NCBI GenBank assembly: GCA_033439795.1
Contig: JAUTDP010000003.1
Span: forward strand, 2,418,001 to 2,482,000
Direction of reading: 5' to 3'
DNA length: 64,000 nucleotides
Source of the DNA: Sordaria brevicollis
Taxonomy: Eukaryota > Ascomycota > Sordariomycetes > Sordariales > Sordariaceae
A program made the position numbers and the translations under genes. A model generated the notes under the pieces. That model was not told the origin of the DNA and did not search any database. It saw nothing but the letters and a program-made list of their open reading frames with translations. Below are positions 10,600 to 22,520 of this stretch, one piece after another (the stretch's first letter is position 1; the number at the start of each line of letters is the position of its first letter).

Positions 10600-13500
10600 T
10601 ACCGTATTCGTTAATAGTAATTGTACCGTTTTAGGGTTTATTAACCGTCGTTTTATTTTACGTAATAATTTTCTAATTTTTAAATTCTAATTCCTTAAAT
10701 TCTTATATTTCGTTAATAATTAAGCGAAAAGGAGTATTATATATTTTAATCGCTTAGTTATAAATATCGGCGTATATTGCGAATTTATTAATTTCTTTAT
10801 TTATAATTTTATAGAGGATAACCCTATTATTTTCGGATACCCATAGCTAATTTATTACGCCCTTAGTATCGATTAATTTAATAATCGCCTTATTTTCGGC
10901 TTTATTTATAAATAATATAGTTATTTTCCTTTAAGAGTATTCTACTATTTATATTATATACCGTTATTATATAAATATAACGTTAATACGCCTTTAATTA
11001 TTATTTTTAACGGTATACCCTCCGTTATTATTTTTAAGAGTTCTTTTAGGATACGATTAATATATTAAAAACCTTTCGTTTTAAACGTTTCTAATAAGTG
11101 AGAATTTAATACCCCTACTTTACTATCGGAGGCCGTTCGTTAGATTTTTATTTCCGCGATTATTAAATACGTTATTCGTTAACGTTTTAATAAATTTAAA
11201 TAGAGGGTTACTAATAAAATAGGCGCGGTTTTTATCGGTAAGGTTATTAGCGGTTAAATTCTTATATTAATAATTATAATACATTATTACCCCCTTCCCC
11301 TATTACGTATAATCTTTACGCTATATTATTTAATTAGAGGAGTATATATTTCTTTCCCCGATTATCGAACGCCAATCCACTTTTATTATATTTTTAAAAG
11401 ACCTTTCGATTTAATTAATATTAAGGAGTTTTTAATAATTATATTTAATTAATTCGCCGAGAAATATAAGTTTTAAATTATTTATATAACGAGGGTAAAT
11501 ATAGTAAAAGATATTTAATATATAATAGACGAGGATAAAGCAATGGAAAAGAAAGGCGCCCTAGCCCTAAATATAATTAGTAATAATTTTACGGTTAGTA
11601 TAATTAGAGATATTATAGACGGTAAAGTAATTTATTATAAAAAATTCTTCGGTAGTAATTATTATATTTAAATTAATATATTTTACGGTATTAGAAGTAA
11701 GGAAATTATTAAAGTAATTAAAATCTCCGCTTTAATTATATTTATAGGTAATATTTCCGATTTGTAAATTTGCGAAGAAATTATTAACCGTTATTTTACC
11801 GTTAATAATATTAATATTAGTAAAATTATATTTAAAAATATCATTAAATTTTCCGAAAAGGTAGATAAACCCTTAAAGACCGACGTATAAATTTAATGAA
11901 AATTATTTCGGTAATATTAATAATAAACGAATAATTTCTATTAAGAAAATATTAATACGTTACCCCTTAACCGGTTTTATAATTTTAAATTCGAATTCAA
12001 ATTTAGCGCTATATTATTTATTTCTTATAATTGTATTTTTGATTTAAAAGAATTTAGCGTTATTAAAAAATAGATCGATAATAATTTAAGGAAGAAGTTT
12101 ATCCGCTTATTGTAATTAGAAGCTTCTATTTTTATACTTTTAATTAAAAAGCCGGGAGGAGGAGTTTGCGTTTATATTAATTACCGAAGTATTAATAACG
12201 TTATTTTTAAATCCCGCTATTTATTTCTATTTATTAAAGAGATATTCGATATTATTTGCCGCGTTAAGATTTTTATTAAATTGGATATTATTATTACTTT
12301 GAATTAAGTTTATATTAAAGAAGGTTATAAATAATTAATTGCGTTTATAATAAAGTTTAGGTTGTTCGAATTTTTAATTATGCCTTTTAGTTTTTAGGGC
12401 GCTTTTAATACCTTTTAGAATTATATTAACGATATTTTATATAATATTTTCGACGTTTATATAATTATTTATTTTAATAATATCCTTATATATTTTAATA
12501 ATAAGAAGGATTACGAATAATATATTAATAACGTTTTCGAACGCTTAATTAAAGCCGGTTTAAATATAAATATTAATAAATATAAATTCTATACGAAATA
12601 TACAAAATATTTCGGCCTAATTATTATATTAGGCAATATCGAAATAAATTTAAATAAGGTTAAAGCCGTATTCGATTAAACGTTCCTTTAATTTAAAAAA
12701 TCGCTTTAATAGTTTTTCGGTTTCGCGAATTTTTATCGGCGTTTTATTAAAGTATTTTCGACGATAGTATTCCCGTTATATAAATTAATAAAGAAAGACG
12801 TATTATAATTATAGTCCGACCGTTATTAATTTGCTTTTAATACGTTGAAGAAGGCCTTCGCGACCGGATTTATATTAAAGATTTACGATTAAATTAAAAA
12901 GATTATAGTCGAAATAAATATATTTAATTAGGTAGTAAGGGGTATATTTTTATAATATAGTAACGATAGAGTTTTATATTTAATTGTATACTTCTTAATA
13001 AAATATATAATTTAAAAATATAATTATAATATTTATAATAAAGAATTTTTAACTATTATTAAAGCGTTAGAGGAATAATAGCTTGAATTTAAAGGAGTAT
13101 AATAATTATTCGATATTTTAACGGATTATAAAAATTTGAAGACCTTTATAATTAATAAGTAATTTATATAACGGTATATACATTAGTTGTAATTTTTATT
13201 ACGTTTTAATTTTTAAATTTAATATACTTTAGGATTAAAGAATTTACGTCTTAATACCTTTAGTAGGAAATTTAACGATATTTTTACGGGTATAAAAGAC
13301 GAACGTTTCGCTATTTATTAATATACCCTTTTTTAATTTTTATAATTCGTAGACGGTTGCCTTAATAAAGAAGATTTAGCTTTTTATTATTCCCTTTCTT
13401 TAATGAGCGATTATAAAAATAAATTAATCGACGATATTATTTTAAATAGTTATAAAAATTCTATATTCCTTTAAGAAGCGGTCTTTACTTTAAATAATTT

Positions 13501-15000
13501 AAATAATTGTAATTAATTAATTTCGATTTATAAAATCTTTTATAAAATTTTTAACGAATATTAGGTTACTTTTAACGGTATTATTAAATAGCGCGACCGT
13601 ATAATAATCGACTTTTATAATAAGGAATTCTAATTTTAATTAATTAATTATTAATATAATTTATTTAACGCGGGCTACTTTAATCGTAATATTATTTACG
13701 AACTTTTATCCCGAAAATTTTATTAAGAAGGTATAATTAATAATATATATATATTCTATAAAGTTTACTTACTTTATATAAAGATTAAATTCTTTAAACG
13801 TAATTCTATTAGCTTCCTTAAAATTTTGCCCGTTATATTAGCTCCTTAGATTTATATTTCCGTTAATTATATTATTCCGCTCCCCGGTAATTTTTATTTT
13901 AGTTAAGAATTTAAATATATTTACGTTATTATTAATTAATTAATAAAAATATAGTATTTTATATTAATAATTATATTATTAATAAAAGAATTAGCCGAAT
14001 ATTTTATCGATTACGTTTATTATTTTTATAGCCTTTTAAATTTTATTTTTTCGGATAGAGGTATTTAATTCGTATTACGATTTTAATCTTCCTTATATTA
14101 GCGTTTAGGTATTATGTATATTTTAATTTTCGTTTTCTATTTTTAAACGAATATTTAGACCGAATGTATTAATACGGAGATAGAATAATACTTCCGATTA
14201 TATATTAATTGGGTATAAATTAATTAGGTTAAATAATTTCCTTTTATAAAATTCGCCGGTAATAATATAATATGTTCGTTAATAAATTTATTACTTTTCT
14301 TTATTAATTATAATTATTACCCTTATATAAATACCGAATTTCGTAACCCTTCATTGTTAACGCTATTACCCGTATAATTAAAGGAATATTATAAGGCTAA
14401 TAAATTCGTTAACTACTTTTATAAAATTTAAGATTTTATAATTTAATAAATTAAATATAATTAGGACTGGTATGAGGAGAACGCTAATAAAAAGTAGGTC
14501 GATTTAATAAAATATAAAGAAGGGGATATTATTTTATTCGATACGTTTAACCTAATTAATGGTTATTTATACGTTAAATTTTCCCCCCATTAGGAAGGAT
14601 TATTTAAAATTTTAAAAACGGATTTATATACTATTAAATTATAATTATTCGATAATATAAAATATTCGCTAATCTTTTATATTTTAATAGTTTAATATTA
14701 AATCGGTTAAAGTCCTTCCGATTAGGTCGTCGATTCCGACGTTTATATTAATAAAGGTAGAATTATAATTCGTACTAATAATTACGAAGAATATATTAAA
14801 TAGGGATTTAATAAATTACTAAATATTAAATAAAAAAGAGAAAACTATTATTAATATTATTTAATTAAATAGAAGGGCGATTATAACCCTATTTAAAAAA
14901 AGGTCGATAACGTTATTAATTATAAAGTATATTTTTAGGAATTTTATTACAATTATTCCGATAAATTAATATTATCCTACGTTAAGGAGTTTTTCGACCG
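10600..15000 (+). pseudogene. Gypsy-1 pol remnant: PR, RT, RNase H, integrase, chromodomain
   Basis: The protease is marked at about 10607-10650 by VNSNCTVLGFINRRF, a RIP form of V-D-S-G-C. RT spans about 12050-12720. The YxDD box appears as YFNNILIYF (about 12466-12495, Asp-Asp to Asn-Asn), with RYLFLFIKEIFD and FGFANFYRRF-like segments around it. RNase H follows to about 13230. Integrase has the HHCC region (about 13660-13800), a core with SDRG intact at about 14046, and TNI.TECINTEIE at about 14150. A chromodomain-like segment (KGDYNPI, EFYYNYSDKL) lies at about 14860-14970. Many stops are present. It is inactive. Confidence 0.82.
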
Positions 15001-15324
15001 TTTCGAATAAGAAGGAGAGGATTCGATAACGGACCTTATTATTTATAATAGGTAATCCGACGTTAATACCGAGCCCCGCGCTTTATACCGCCGCTTTGCC
15101 CGCTTAATATAACGATTCGCTATCTTTAAAACGGAATTATTATTAACCGAAAAAGAGGTGGAGGAGGGATTTATAAAGGTAATAATAAGGATTATACGAT
15201 TTTTAATAAATAAATAATTTGGAATACAAACAGCGTTACGGTTAGAAGTATTTAATAAATTAATAAAGGATTTTAGGTTATAATTATATATATATATAGA
15301 TTTTTTTAATTTTGCGAACTTTTT

Positions 15325-15338
15325 TTAAAGGGGGATAG
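15325..15338 (+). promoter_or_regulatory. Gypsy-1 polypurine tract
   Basis: The sequence aaagggggata directly abuts the 3' LTR. It is where plus-strand DNA synthesis would be primed. The reverse-strand remnant at 2519-2532 carries the same tract. Confidence 0.7.
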
Positions 15339-15624
15339 TATTATAGGATTATATTTATATTATACCCAGTATATATATTAAATATTTATATAAGTACTTA
15401 AATCCCTAGCGATTATTCCCGATTATAGTACGTATATTATAATTCGATATAGTCTAGATTTGGTCACTTATAATTACGTATAGTATTACGTAGGTGCGTA
15501 CGGACTAAGGTATAGGCTCGCGCCTATATATCCAGTCCTTTATATATACTTCTCCTTTCCCTTCCTTCGTATAATAATATATATTTTATTATATATTTAA
15601 CGGTGCTAACGCTATCCCTTAATA
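15339..15624 (+). mobile_element. Gypsy-1 3' LTR
   Basis: 286 bp, collinear with the 5' LTR and ending at the same cccttaata. It begins TATTATAGG where the 5' LTR has TGTCATAGG, showing RIP on both strands at its edge. It is followed by the second ggtct target copy at 15625-15629 and resumption of LINE C. Confidence 0.9.
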
Positions 15625-17290
15625 GGTCTTTTACGTCCCTCACAATATCCCGCGACGATTATAATAACGACGATATATTATTACTACCGATAATAATTAA
15701 TAGCGGCAATTATAAATTCGAAAATAGCGTCTATAACCCACTCGCAGGACTCTCAATATATAACGACCCTAACGTAATACGCGCTATAAAAACTTCGGAA
15801 AAAATATAAAAGGACGACGAAATTATAAAAAAAATTATTGCTAAAATAAATAAATCTTCGGATTATAATACCATCTCACTCGAAGACCGTAATTAAACTC
15901 GTAAATTATTTAACGAATATACGAAAATCTTCGCGAAAAAAAGTAAAATAACGCGCCCCGAAATTAATAAAGTTAATAACAATTAAATTATTATTAGGAA
16001 GGATTTTAACGATTTAAAGAAAACGATTTTATGAAAATTATAAAAAAACGTTAAAGAGGCGCTAAAAATATAAATTAGAATTATAAAGGATATTCTTCCT
16101 AAGATTAGGTTTATTTTTTAATATACTATAATTATTACCCCCCCCCCCCCCCCCCCCCCGAAAATATTCTCTATTAATTACGATTATACCCTCTTTATTC
16201 GAAATATTATAATCGATATTTAATATTTAAAACGGACGAACGAAAAAATTAAAATTTAAATCGAAAAAATATTTTATAATTTAAAAATTGATATCTTTAA
16301 TATTATATAAACCGCTATAAAATTATTTATAATTAGAAATTATAAAATTATATTTAATAACGTTATATATAAATAGTATTAATAATATTAAATTTAAATT
16401 AAAAAGGTCTTTAGCGAAAAAACGTTCGTATTTTTAAATATTATTATATTAATCGCTAAAGGGTTCCCCTAAGTAAATATCGCCGAATATATAAGGATAA
16501 AAGATATTATTTATAAAATATAATAAACGAACCCGACCGTTTCTATTATTAGAATATACCTATAGAAAAAGAAGATTAGCGAAAATAAAGGATTCTTTAT
16601 AATAAAAATTATAATTATAAAAGTAACCGAAGCTCTCTATAAAGGATTCCTCTTTTAAAAAGGCGGTATATATATTTACGAACCGTTTACCTCTTTGGCC
16701 AATATTTAATAATATTTTACTTATTAAAGCGTAGGATACTTAAGGAAATTTTATTATAATACTAACGTTTATAAATATTATAATAAAGATAAATATAATA
16801 AAGACCGCTTTAAAGAAGCGAATTACCCGTTTAATAAGGATAAATTACTAATTTTCTACACTCCGTATAAAAAATACGGGTATTACGCCTTCGAAAAGAA
16901 AATATACCCTATTTTTAAAAAAATTATCGCGAAGGCTATTATAAAATACGCCGAAAGGTTATATTCTTTTACGTATTAAAAAGACCCTAAGAAAAATACT
17001 ATATTAAAGCTAATAGTAGTAAAAAATAATAAGGATATTAATTTCCTTAACGCCCCCCCTACCGCCCGTATTATTATTATTTATAAAAAGGAATTTAAAA
17101 GCGGAAATAAAGGCCGTACCCGTAAATTAATTAATAAACCCTTTATTAAATTAAAATTAATAATTAAAAGCCCGATAAACGTATTTACGAATTTTTAAAA
17201 TTCGGGTATTTAAAGCGGCGCTAATTTAATCGCCGTTATTAAATCGGTTACTTAAAAGGAAAAGATTCCTACTCCTATTCCGTTTACGGG
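15625..17290 (+). pseudogene. LINE-X ORF1 remnant (copy C, main part)
   Basis: The frame RSFTSLTISRDDYNND through IKTSEKI (open 15627-15809) is the best-preserved ORF1 N-terminus in the window. Its first residues lie before Gypsy-1, at about 7905-7945. A 22-base C run (16138-16159) follows IITPP. After it the readable frame changes, and NYDYTLFIRN continues from about 16176. The zinc region is at about 16760-16935: NKDRFKEANYPF, then YKKYGYYAFEKK, where Tyr stands for Cys or His. ORF1 of this kind would bind element RNA. No start codon survives. Confidence 0.7.
16138..16159 (+). repeat. Poly(C) tract, 22 bases, in ORF1 of copy C
   Basis: An uninterrupted run of 22 C. The same position holds 6 C in copy B, 7 in A and D, 17 in E, 14 in F, and interrupted short runs in G and H. 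It is striking in DNA this AT-rich. Slippage during reverse transcription or replication is the likely cause; a sequencing length error cannot be excluded. Confidence 0.9.
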
Positions 17291-17299
17291 GTTAAAAAA

Positions 17300-20200
17300 T
17301 ATTCTTTTATAAAATAATTAATAATTTAATTAAAAATATTCTATTAAAATATAAAAAAATCGTACGAAAAAAGGAAATTACTATTCGAATAGGAGGAAAT
17401 TTACAATATCGTAACGATTTAAAAGCCGGGTAAGAATTTAAACGAAGATATTTATTATTTATAAAATTATAAATATATTAAAATAAATTATTTAAAAAAA
17501 GGGAGGGCGGTTATTTACGTAAATAAGAAATAAAATTTTAAAGATTTAGACTTTTATATCGGAAAAAATTAAACCTCTATAACGTTTAAGAATTTAAAAG
17601 AATTATTAATTATTTATTTAATTTATTTCTTTATTAAAATATATAAAATATTAAAATACGAATAAAGGTTTCCCTTCTTCGAATTCTTCGAAAAGAAACC
17701 CCTAATAAGATATTAAATTATAACCGTCGGAAATTTTAATTTTTAATATCCCAATTAGGATTTAAAAAATAAAATTAATTTAAGAATTAAAAAACTCCTT
17801 ATATAAATATAACGGTAGCGTATATAATTTATTACCCTTAAAGGGGAACCGATTTATATAAATAATATAATATAGGAAAAAAGAAATAAAATAATCGATT
17901 ATATATAAATAATATTAAAGTTCGAAACCGAATATTAAGGGGCGCAACGGTACGAATAAACCGGCTTAAATTATTATCCTTAAGAAATTTAAATCTATAT
18001 TGAAAGAAAAGTTAAAAAAGCGGAAATAATAGAAAATTATGATTAAAATTTAATAAATATAAAAAAAGTACGAAAAGTAGCGTTATAATAGATTTCAGTC
18101 CCGGCGAAAATTAATACGAAAAAGGTATTAGAATTTATATTCGATAAATTCGATAAAAAATTTATAAATATAATAGAGGAATTCGTCCTATATTAGAAAA
18201 AAAATCGAAGGAAAAAAACGAAATAATAGACGTTAAAATATAAAATTACGACGAAAAATACAAAATAGAAATAATAGAAATAATATAAGGAAAGAATATC
18301 TTTAAATTAAATAAAATTCGTAAAAGTATTAATAAAAAAAAGAAAAATTAACGCGAAAATTTAATAAATAATATAGTAAAAAGGCGTGGAAAGGGTATTA
18401 AAAAATTTAAATAAATTTTAAACCTTTAAAAAATAAACCTATACTCGAAGTTATTTATTAATAAACCCGCCTAAATTCCTAATTTTTAAATAATATAAAG
18501 GACTAAAAGAAATCGAAGATTATAACAATAAAGTAAATATTTTCGCCGAACGTTTTTTCCCGAAAATAAACGTCCCTACGGACTATTTACCTAATTAAAC
18601 CCTTCCCTTAAATATTAGCGATTCGTTATTTATTAACGAATTAATTACTAAAGAAAATATTTAAAATATTTTATTTCGAATAATTCCGAATAAAATACCG
18701 AACGTTAATTAATATTCGAATGAATTTTTAAAAATTTATAAAGAATTATTTTAAAAAATTATAACCGCTCTCGTAATTACGAATTTTTATTTTAAATATT
18801 TCCTATAACGGTTTAAAAATACGAAAATAATTATTTTTAAAAAAGTAAAAAAAACCGCCGCTTAATAAAAATTAATTAATATATAGAGGCTAGTTTTATT
18901 ATTAAATAACGTCGGGAAAATTTTCGAAACGTTCGTCGTTAAAAGATTTACCTAAACCGTAGAAGAATTTAACTTCTTATTAAAGGGTTAAATAAATAAT
19001 TAGGTAGGCCGTTTAACCGAATTTATTATTTATATCGTTATAAATATTATATATATAATTTAAAAATTTAAAGCCGTTATATTATTAATATTCCTTAATT
19101 TTAAAAACGTATTTAATAAAATTAATTATAAGTAATTATTATATACCCTATAAGAAATATCATTCTTACAATAGATTTTCGAATAAATAGCGAATTTTAT
19201 TAATAAATAAAGAGGTTCCTTCTTCTTCGACGACGAAATATCCATTCCCTATATTATAGAAATTAGAATACCTTAAGGCTCCCCTTTCTCTTTAATTTTT
19301 TTTATCTTCTTTATTACCCTATTATATTATAAATTAATTATAATTAAAGATATAATTACAATCGGCTTTATTAATAATATTAATATTATCGCTATAATGA
19401 AAATTACCGAAGAGAATTATAGGATATTTTAAACGGTATAGGAAATTTACTCCGAATAAATAAAAGAAAAAAGTATAGAATTCGAAGCGAATAAAACGGA
19501 ATTAATATATTTTACGCGGACGAAGGCACTAAGAATAGAGACTTTTTAATTCGGGGAAATTATACTTCGATTAATAAAATTAATAAAATTCTTAAGCGTT
19601 TAATTAAATTATAAATTTAATTATCGAACCTACGCGGAAGCTATTAAAAAGAAAATAAAAATTTAAATAAATATATTAATTTAATTAATTATAAAAATTT
19701 AAGATTATTCCTTCGTTCGTACGAAGGAAATTTATATTAAATATATTCGAAATTTAATTATATATAGAGCTTTAATTTTCTATTAACCGATAAAAATATA
19801 TAGTAAACCCCGAAGGATAATAATTAAATTAATTAAATATTAAATTAAATATTTAAAAATTATTACCGAGGCGTATAAAATTACGCCGGTACGGAATTTT
19901 AAAACGGAAATTTTTTACCCGTTATTCGATTTTTATTTTAATAAATAAATTAGAGCTTTCGAAAAGAAATTCGCCCGTACGGACTAAATTAGGTTCGTTT
20001 AAAGAATAATAACCTAAGTAGTTAATTATATCTAAATAAAACGAATAAAAAATCGACTATTTATTAATAAACCGGAAAATAGTACCGCTAAAGCTAAATA
20101 AATAAAAGAATAAATATTAATAGAAAATTTTATAATAATTATAGCGGGATTATCCCTAATAATAGGCGTACCCGTTTAATTATTATAACCGCCGGAACTT

Positions 20201-20667
20201 TTAACTTTAAATTAAAAAATATAATTAAAGGACGTTATAAGGAGAAAATAAATATTATATTATAATTATTAATTAATAATAATAATAATTAAATTAAATT
20301 AATAGTATAAATTTATAATTATTAACCTCGACCCGAAGTTTAATAATACTACGATAAAATAGTATATAATCGGTTAAAAAAAGAAGAAGCAGAAAAGAAC
20401 CTAACTTTTAAAGGATAATAAAGATTATTATCTATTAACGAAAGCGAAAAACTCCCTCCTCGTTTAAACGAAAATAGAAATAATTAGCCTTAAGGCCTTC
20501 TTTTTCTAAAAGAAAATCCCTAATATCGATACCCTTATTTATTCGTACAAATCGGGACGAAAAACGTTTTACTATATTATATTCGAATATTTCCGGATAA
20601 TAAATATATAATTCGTAATAATTAATTAGCCGTAAACGTAAGAATAATTCCAAATTTATTTAGATAA
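17300..20667 (+). pseudogene. LINE-X ORF2: endonuclease plus reverse transcriptase (copy C)
   Basis: The endonuclease motif is present as VGNFN (about 17725, from GDFN). The RT region reads, in order: FFPKINVPTDYLPN (about 18550), IPNKIPNVNQYSNEFL, then LLNNVGKIFETFVVKRFTQ (about 18890-18960) matching the LINE RT stretch around SLL.T.GK..E....RL. Further on come SLNFKNVFNKINY (about 19080) and a FADD box decayed to GFINN (19364-19384). The C-terminal part ends with a decayed Cys/His cluster (about 20510-20620) as in other fungal LINEs. The likely stop is at 20665. Roughly 1,120 codons, many nonsense. Confidence 0.82.
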
Positions 20668-20940
20668 TAAAATTAAAACCGAAAGAATTTTATTATAAAT
20701 ACTTTAATTAAAACAAGTAAATAAATAACGCCTAATAATCGAATTAAAAAAAAAGCGGCGAAATAAATTCGTTCGCTATTTTTAATTTTCTTTTTTTCTT
20801 TTTCTTTTACTTTTATTTACTAATACGCTAAAACGAAAATAGGGGGAGGATTTCTATTTAATTAAGAATTTATCGGGCCGCGAAAATAATAACCTATTTA
20901 ATTATTACTTCTTCTTATAATTAATTAAAACCTTTAATAT
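20668..20940 (+). other. Spacer between LINE-X ORF2 and the third ORF
   Basis: AT-rich sequence holding two runs of T/C (about 20785-20820) and no coherent frame on either strand. It is present in every copy that reaches this far. Confidence 0.45.
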
Positions 20941-22200
20941 TTTATTATTATCGGCGAATAGACGGTTTTATTCATCGAATTAACGAATATATTAATATAT
21001 AATATTAATTACAAATTAATATTAAGCGAACCAATTATTATTAATAAGAATAAAATTAATAAAACGAATAATTAACGAATTAATTTCTATTAAAGAATTA
21101 TTATAAGAAAATATATAAATACTATTATTATTTTAAAAAATTTTACCGCTACCGCTACGAAGTAAATTACTACTACTATTATAAAATAAATTATTACTAT
21201 TATTATAAAGGATATTACCCGAAAGAATATAATTACCAATTAAATTATCCTTATTGGAAAGGAAAAATTCGTAATAGCCTTTCTAAAAATAATCGTTAAC
21301 CGATTACTTTCTATAGCGAATAAATTATTTAAGGGTACCGGTAAAGCTATTATTAATAAGGCGAAGGCGAATTGCGCTAATAAATTCTTTAATAATAATA
21401 CGGAAGCGGATAAAATAATTATAGAATTCGCTATTAACCGGGTCTTAAATAATAACCTTTTCTTAAAAAGTATTATAAAAATTATAAAAACCGTAAAGCA
21501 TATTAATTATATAATACAAAACCGTTAAAGTATATTAAATAATTTAATTAAATTTATTTAAAAACGGGTTAAAATAAAAAATGTTAATAATATAAAGGAT
21601 AATAACTTATTCGGGTAATTAAAAATATAATAAATCGATTTAACGACGGCCTTTATATAAATATTATAATTTAAAACGGCCGAGAAAGCGAAAAGGGCCT
21701 TAATTAATTAAAAGGTATAAATAAAATACAAAGGAATATAAATATAATTTTGGAAAAATTAATATAAAAATAAAACGTAGCGGAGGGAGGATTTACCCTT
21801 TCTCCGGTATATAAAAGAATTTATTATTAATAAAGAATTTAATAATACGTTCGAAATTAATTTTAATATCGGTATTAATTATATTCAATATAAGGGTTGG
21901 TAAAGGAAGGTAAAAGGGAGATAAATTTTCGCCTTTATTTTCGTTAAAAATTTCTATTATTTTACGGAACGTTTTAACGTATTTTTAACGGGGAGTAATT
22001 ATTTCGAATCGATTATTATTATTAATAAAGGAAGGAAAAGTTTAAAAAAACCTAAGGGATAAGGGTTTTTATATTTAGGGAAGGAGGTCTTTACATTAAT
22101 ATAAATTATAATAAAAATATAGCCGCTATAAGGGGGGTAAAAAAGGATAGAAGGAATAAAGGAGAATTTAATAATTAGGAAGTTTAAAGAATAAACGGAC
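20940..22200 (+). pseudogene. LINE-X third ORF downstream of RT (copy C)
   Basis: A coherent frame of about 400 codons follows ORF2 on the same strand. It starts with a low-complexity Thr/Ile/Lys part containing a 24-bp repeat (about 21155-21210). It continues with GKEKFVIAFLKIIVNRLLS, GTGKAIINKAKANCANKFF, EFAINRVLNNN and later KGW.RKVKGR.IFAFIFVKNF and KKPKG.GFLYLGKEVFTL, with stops explained by CAR to TAR. I do not recognise the family; the N-terminal helix-rich part could be an RNA- or DNA-binding protein. In D and E the same frame is visible on the minus strand. Confidence 0.55.
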
Positions 22201-22209
22201 GGGAAAATA
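22197..22209 (+). repeat. Target-site duplication of LINE D, left copy
   Basis: The 13-mer ggacgggaaaata is repeated exactly at 29182-29194. It is part of the third-ORF end of LINE C, about 300 bp before C's own 3' terminus. Confidence 0.88.
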
Positions 22210-22520
22210 AATAAGATTCTTATTCCCTAGCTAAATCTATAGCGCCAATATAGTATAGGGTCCATCGCCAATTCCCCGTAGGATAAAACCGTAGGCGTTA
22301 AGCACCCCGGATAAAAACCCCGGCTATATTTCCCGGCGCGGACCTATCCGTACCGCTTTTTCGGCGTTCTATAATTATAATATATACCTACCGCTAATAC
22401 GATTAATATCCGTCTTATTTTTTTTATTTACTATTGTATTAAAATATTAAACTATTCTATTTTTTTAATCCGCCGTCCCGTCCCCTATTTATTACCGCCT
22501 TTTACTTTCTATTCCCCCGT
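22210..22520 (-). other. GC-rich 3' end of LINE-X (copy D)
   Basis: This is the most conserved part of the element, recurring at 31451-31650, 39996-40200, 29335-29494 and 52430-52583. In the element's sense it contains an 8-bp hairpin, then a ccggggtttttatccgggg block, a GGCG/CGCC hairpin, and ends near gggaataagaatctta. In D the first stem is damaged (cctatccgtacc). It lacks CpA-rich sequence, which partly explains its survival under RIP. It is probably the 3' UTR bound by the RT. Confidence 0.7.

Larger units (their letters stand above)
7946..15624 (+). mobile_element. Gypsy-1: complete Ty3/Gypsy LTR retrotransposon (chromovirus type)
   Basis: This is a 7.68-kb element with paired 286-bp LTRs, a polypurine tract before the 3' LTR, and 5-bp flanking duplications. 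Its internal order is gag, protease, RT, RNase H, integrase, chromodomain, which is the Ty3/Gypsy order. It is inserted 89 bp into LINE C. The internal region is heavily RIP-mutated and cannot encode a working product. A partial member of the same family lies at 2395-3540. Confidence 0.92.

Noticed and set aside
20435..20653. 72-codon minus-strand open frame
   Set aside because: It is antisense to the C-terminal part of LINE ORF2. RIP makes antisense frames look open where sense CAR/TGG codons become stops.
22250..22400. Repeated GC-rich hairpin block as a tRNA, riboswitch or CRISPR-like array
   Set aside because: It occurs only once per LINE at the 3' end, has no cloverleaf or anticodon arm and no regular spacing.
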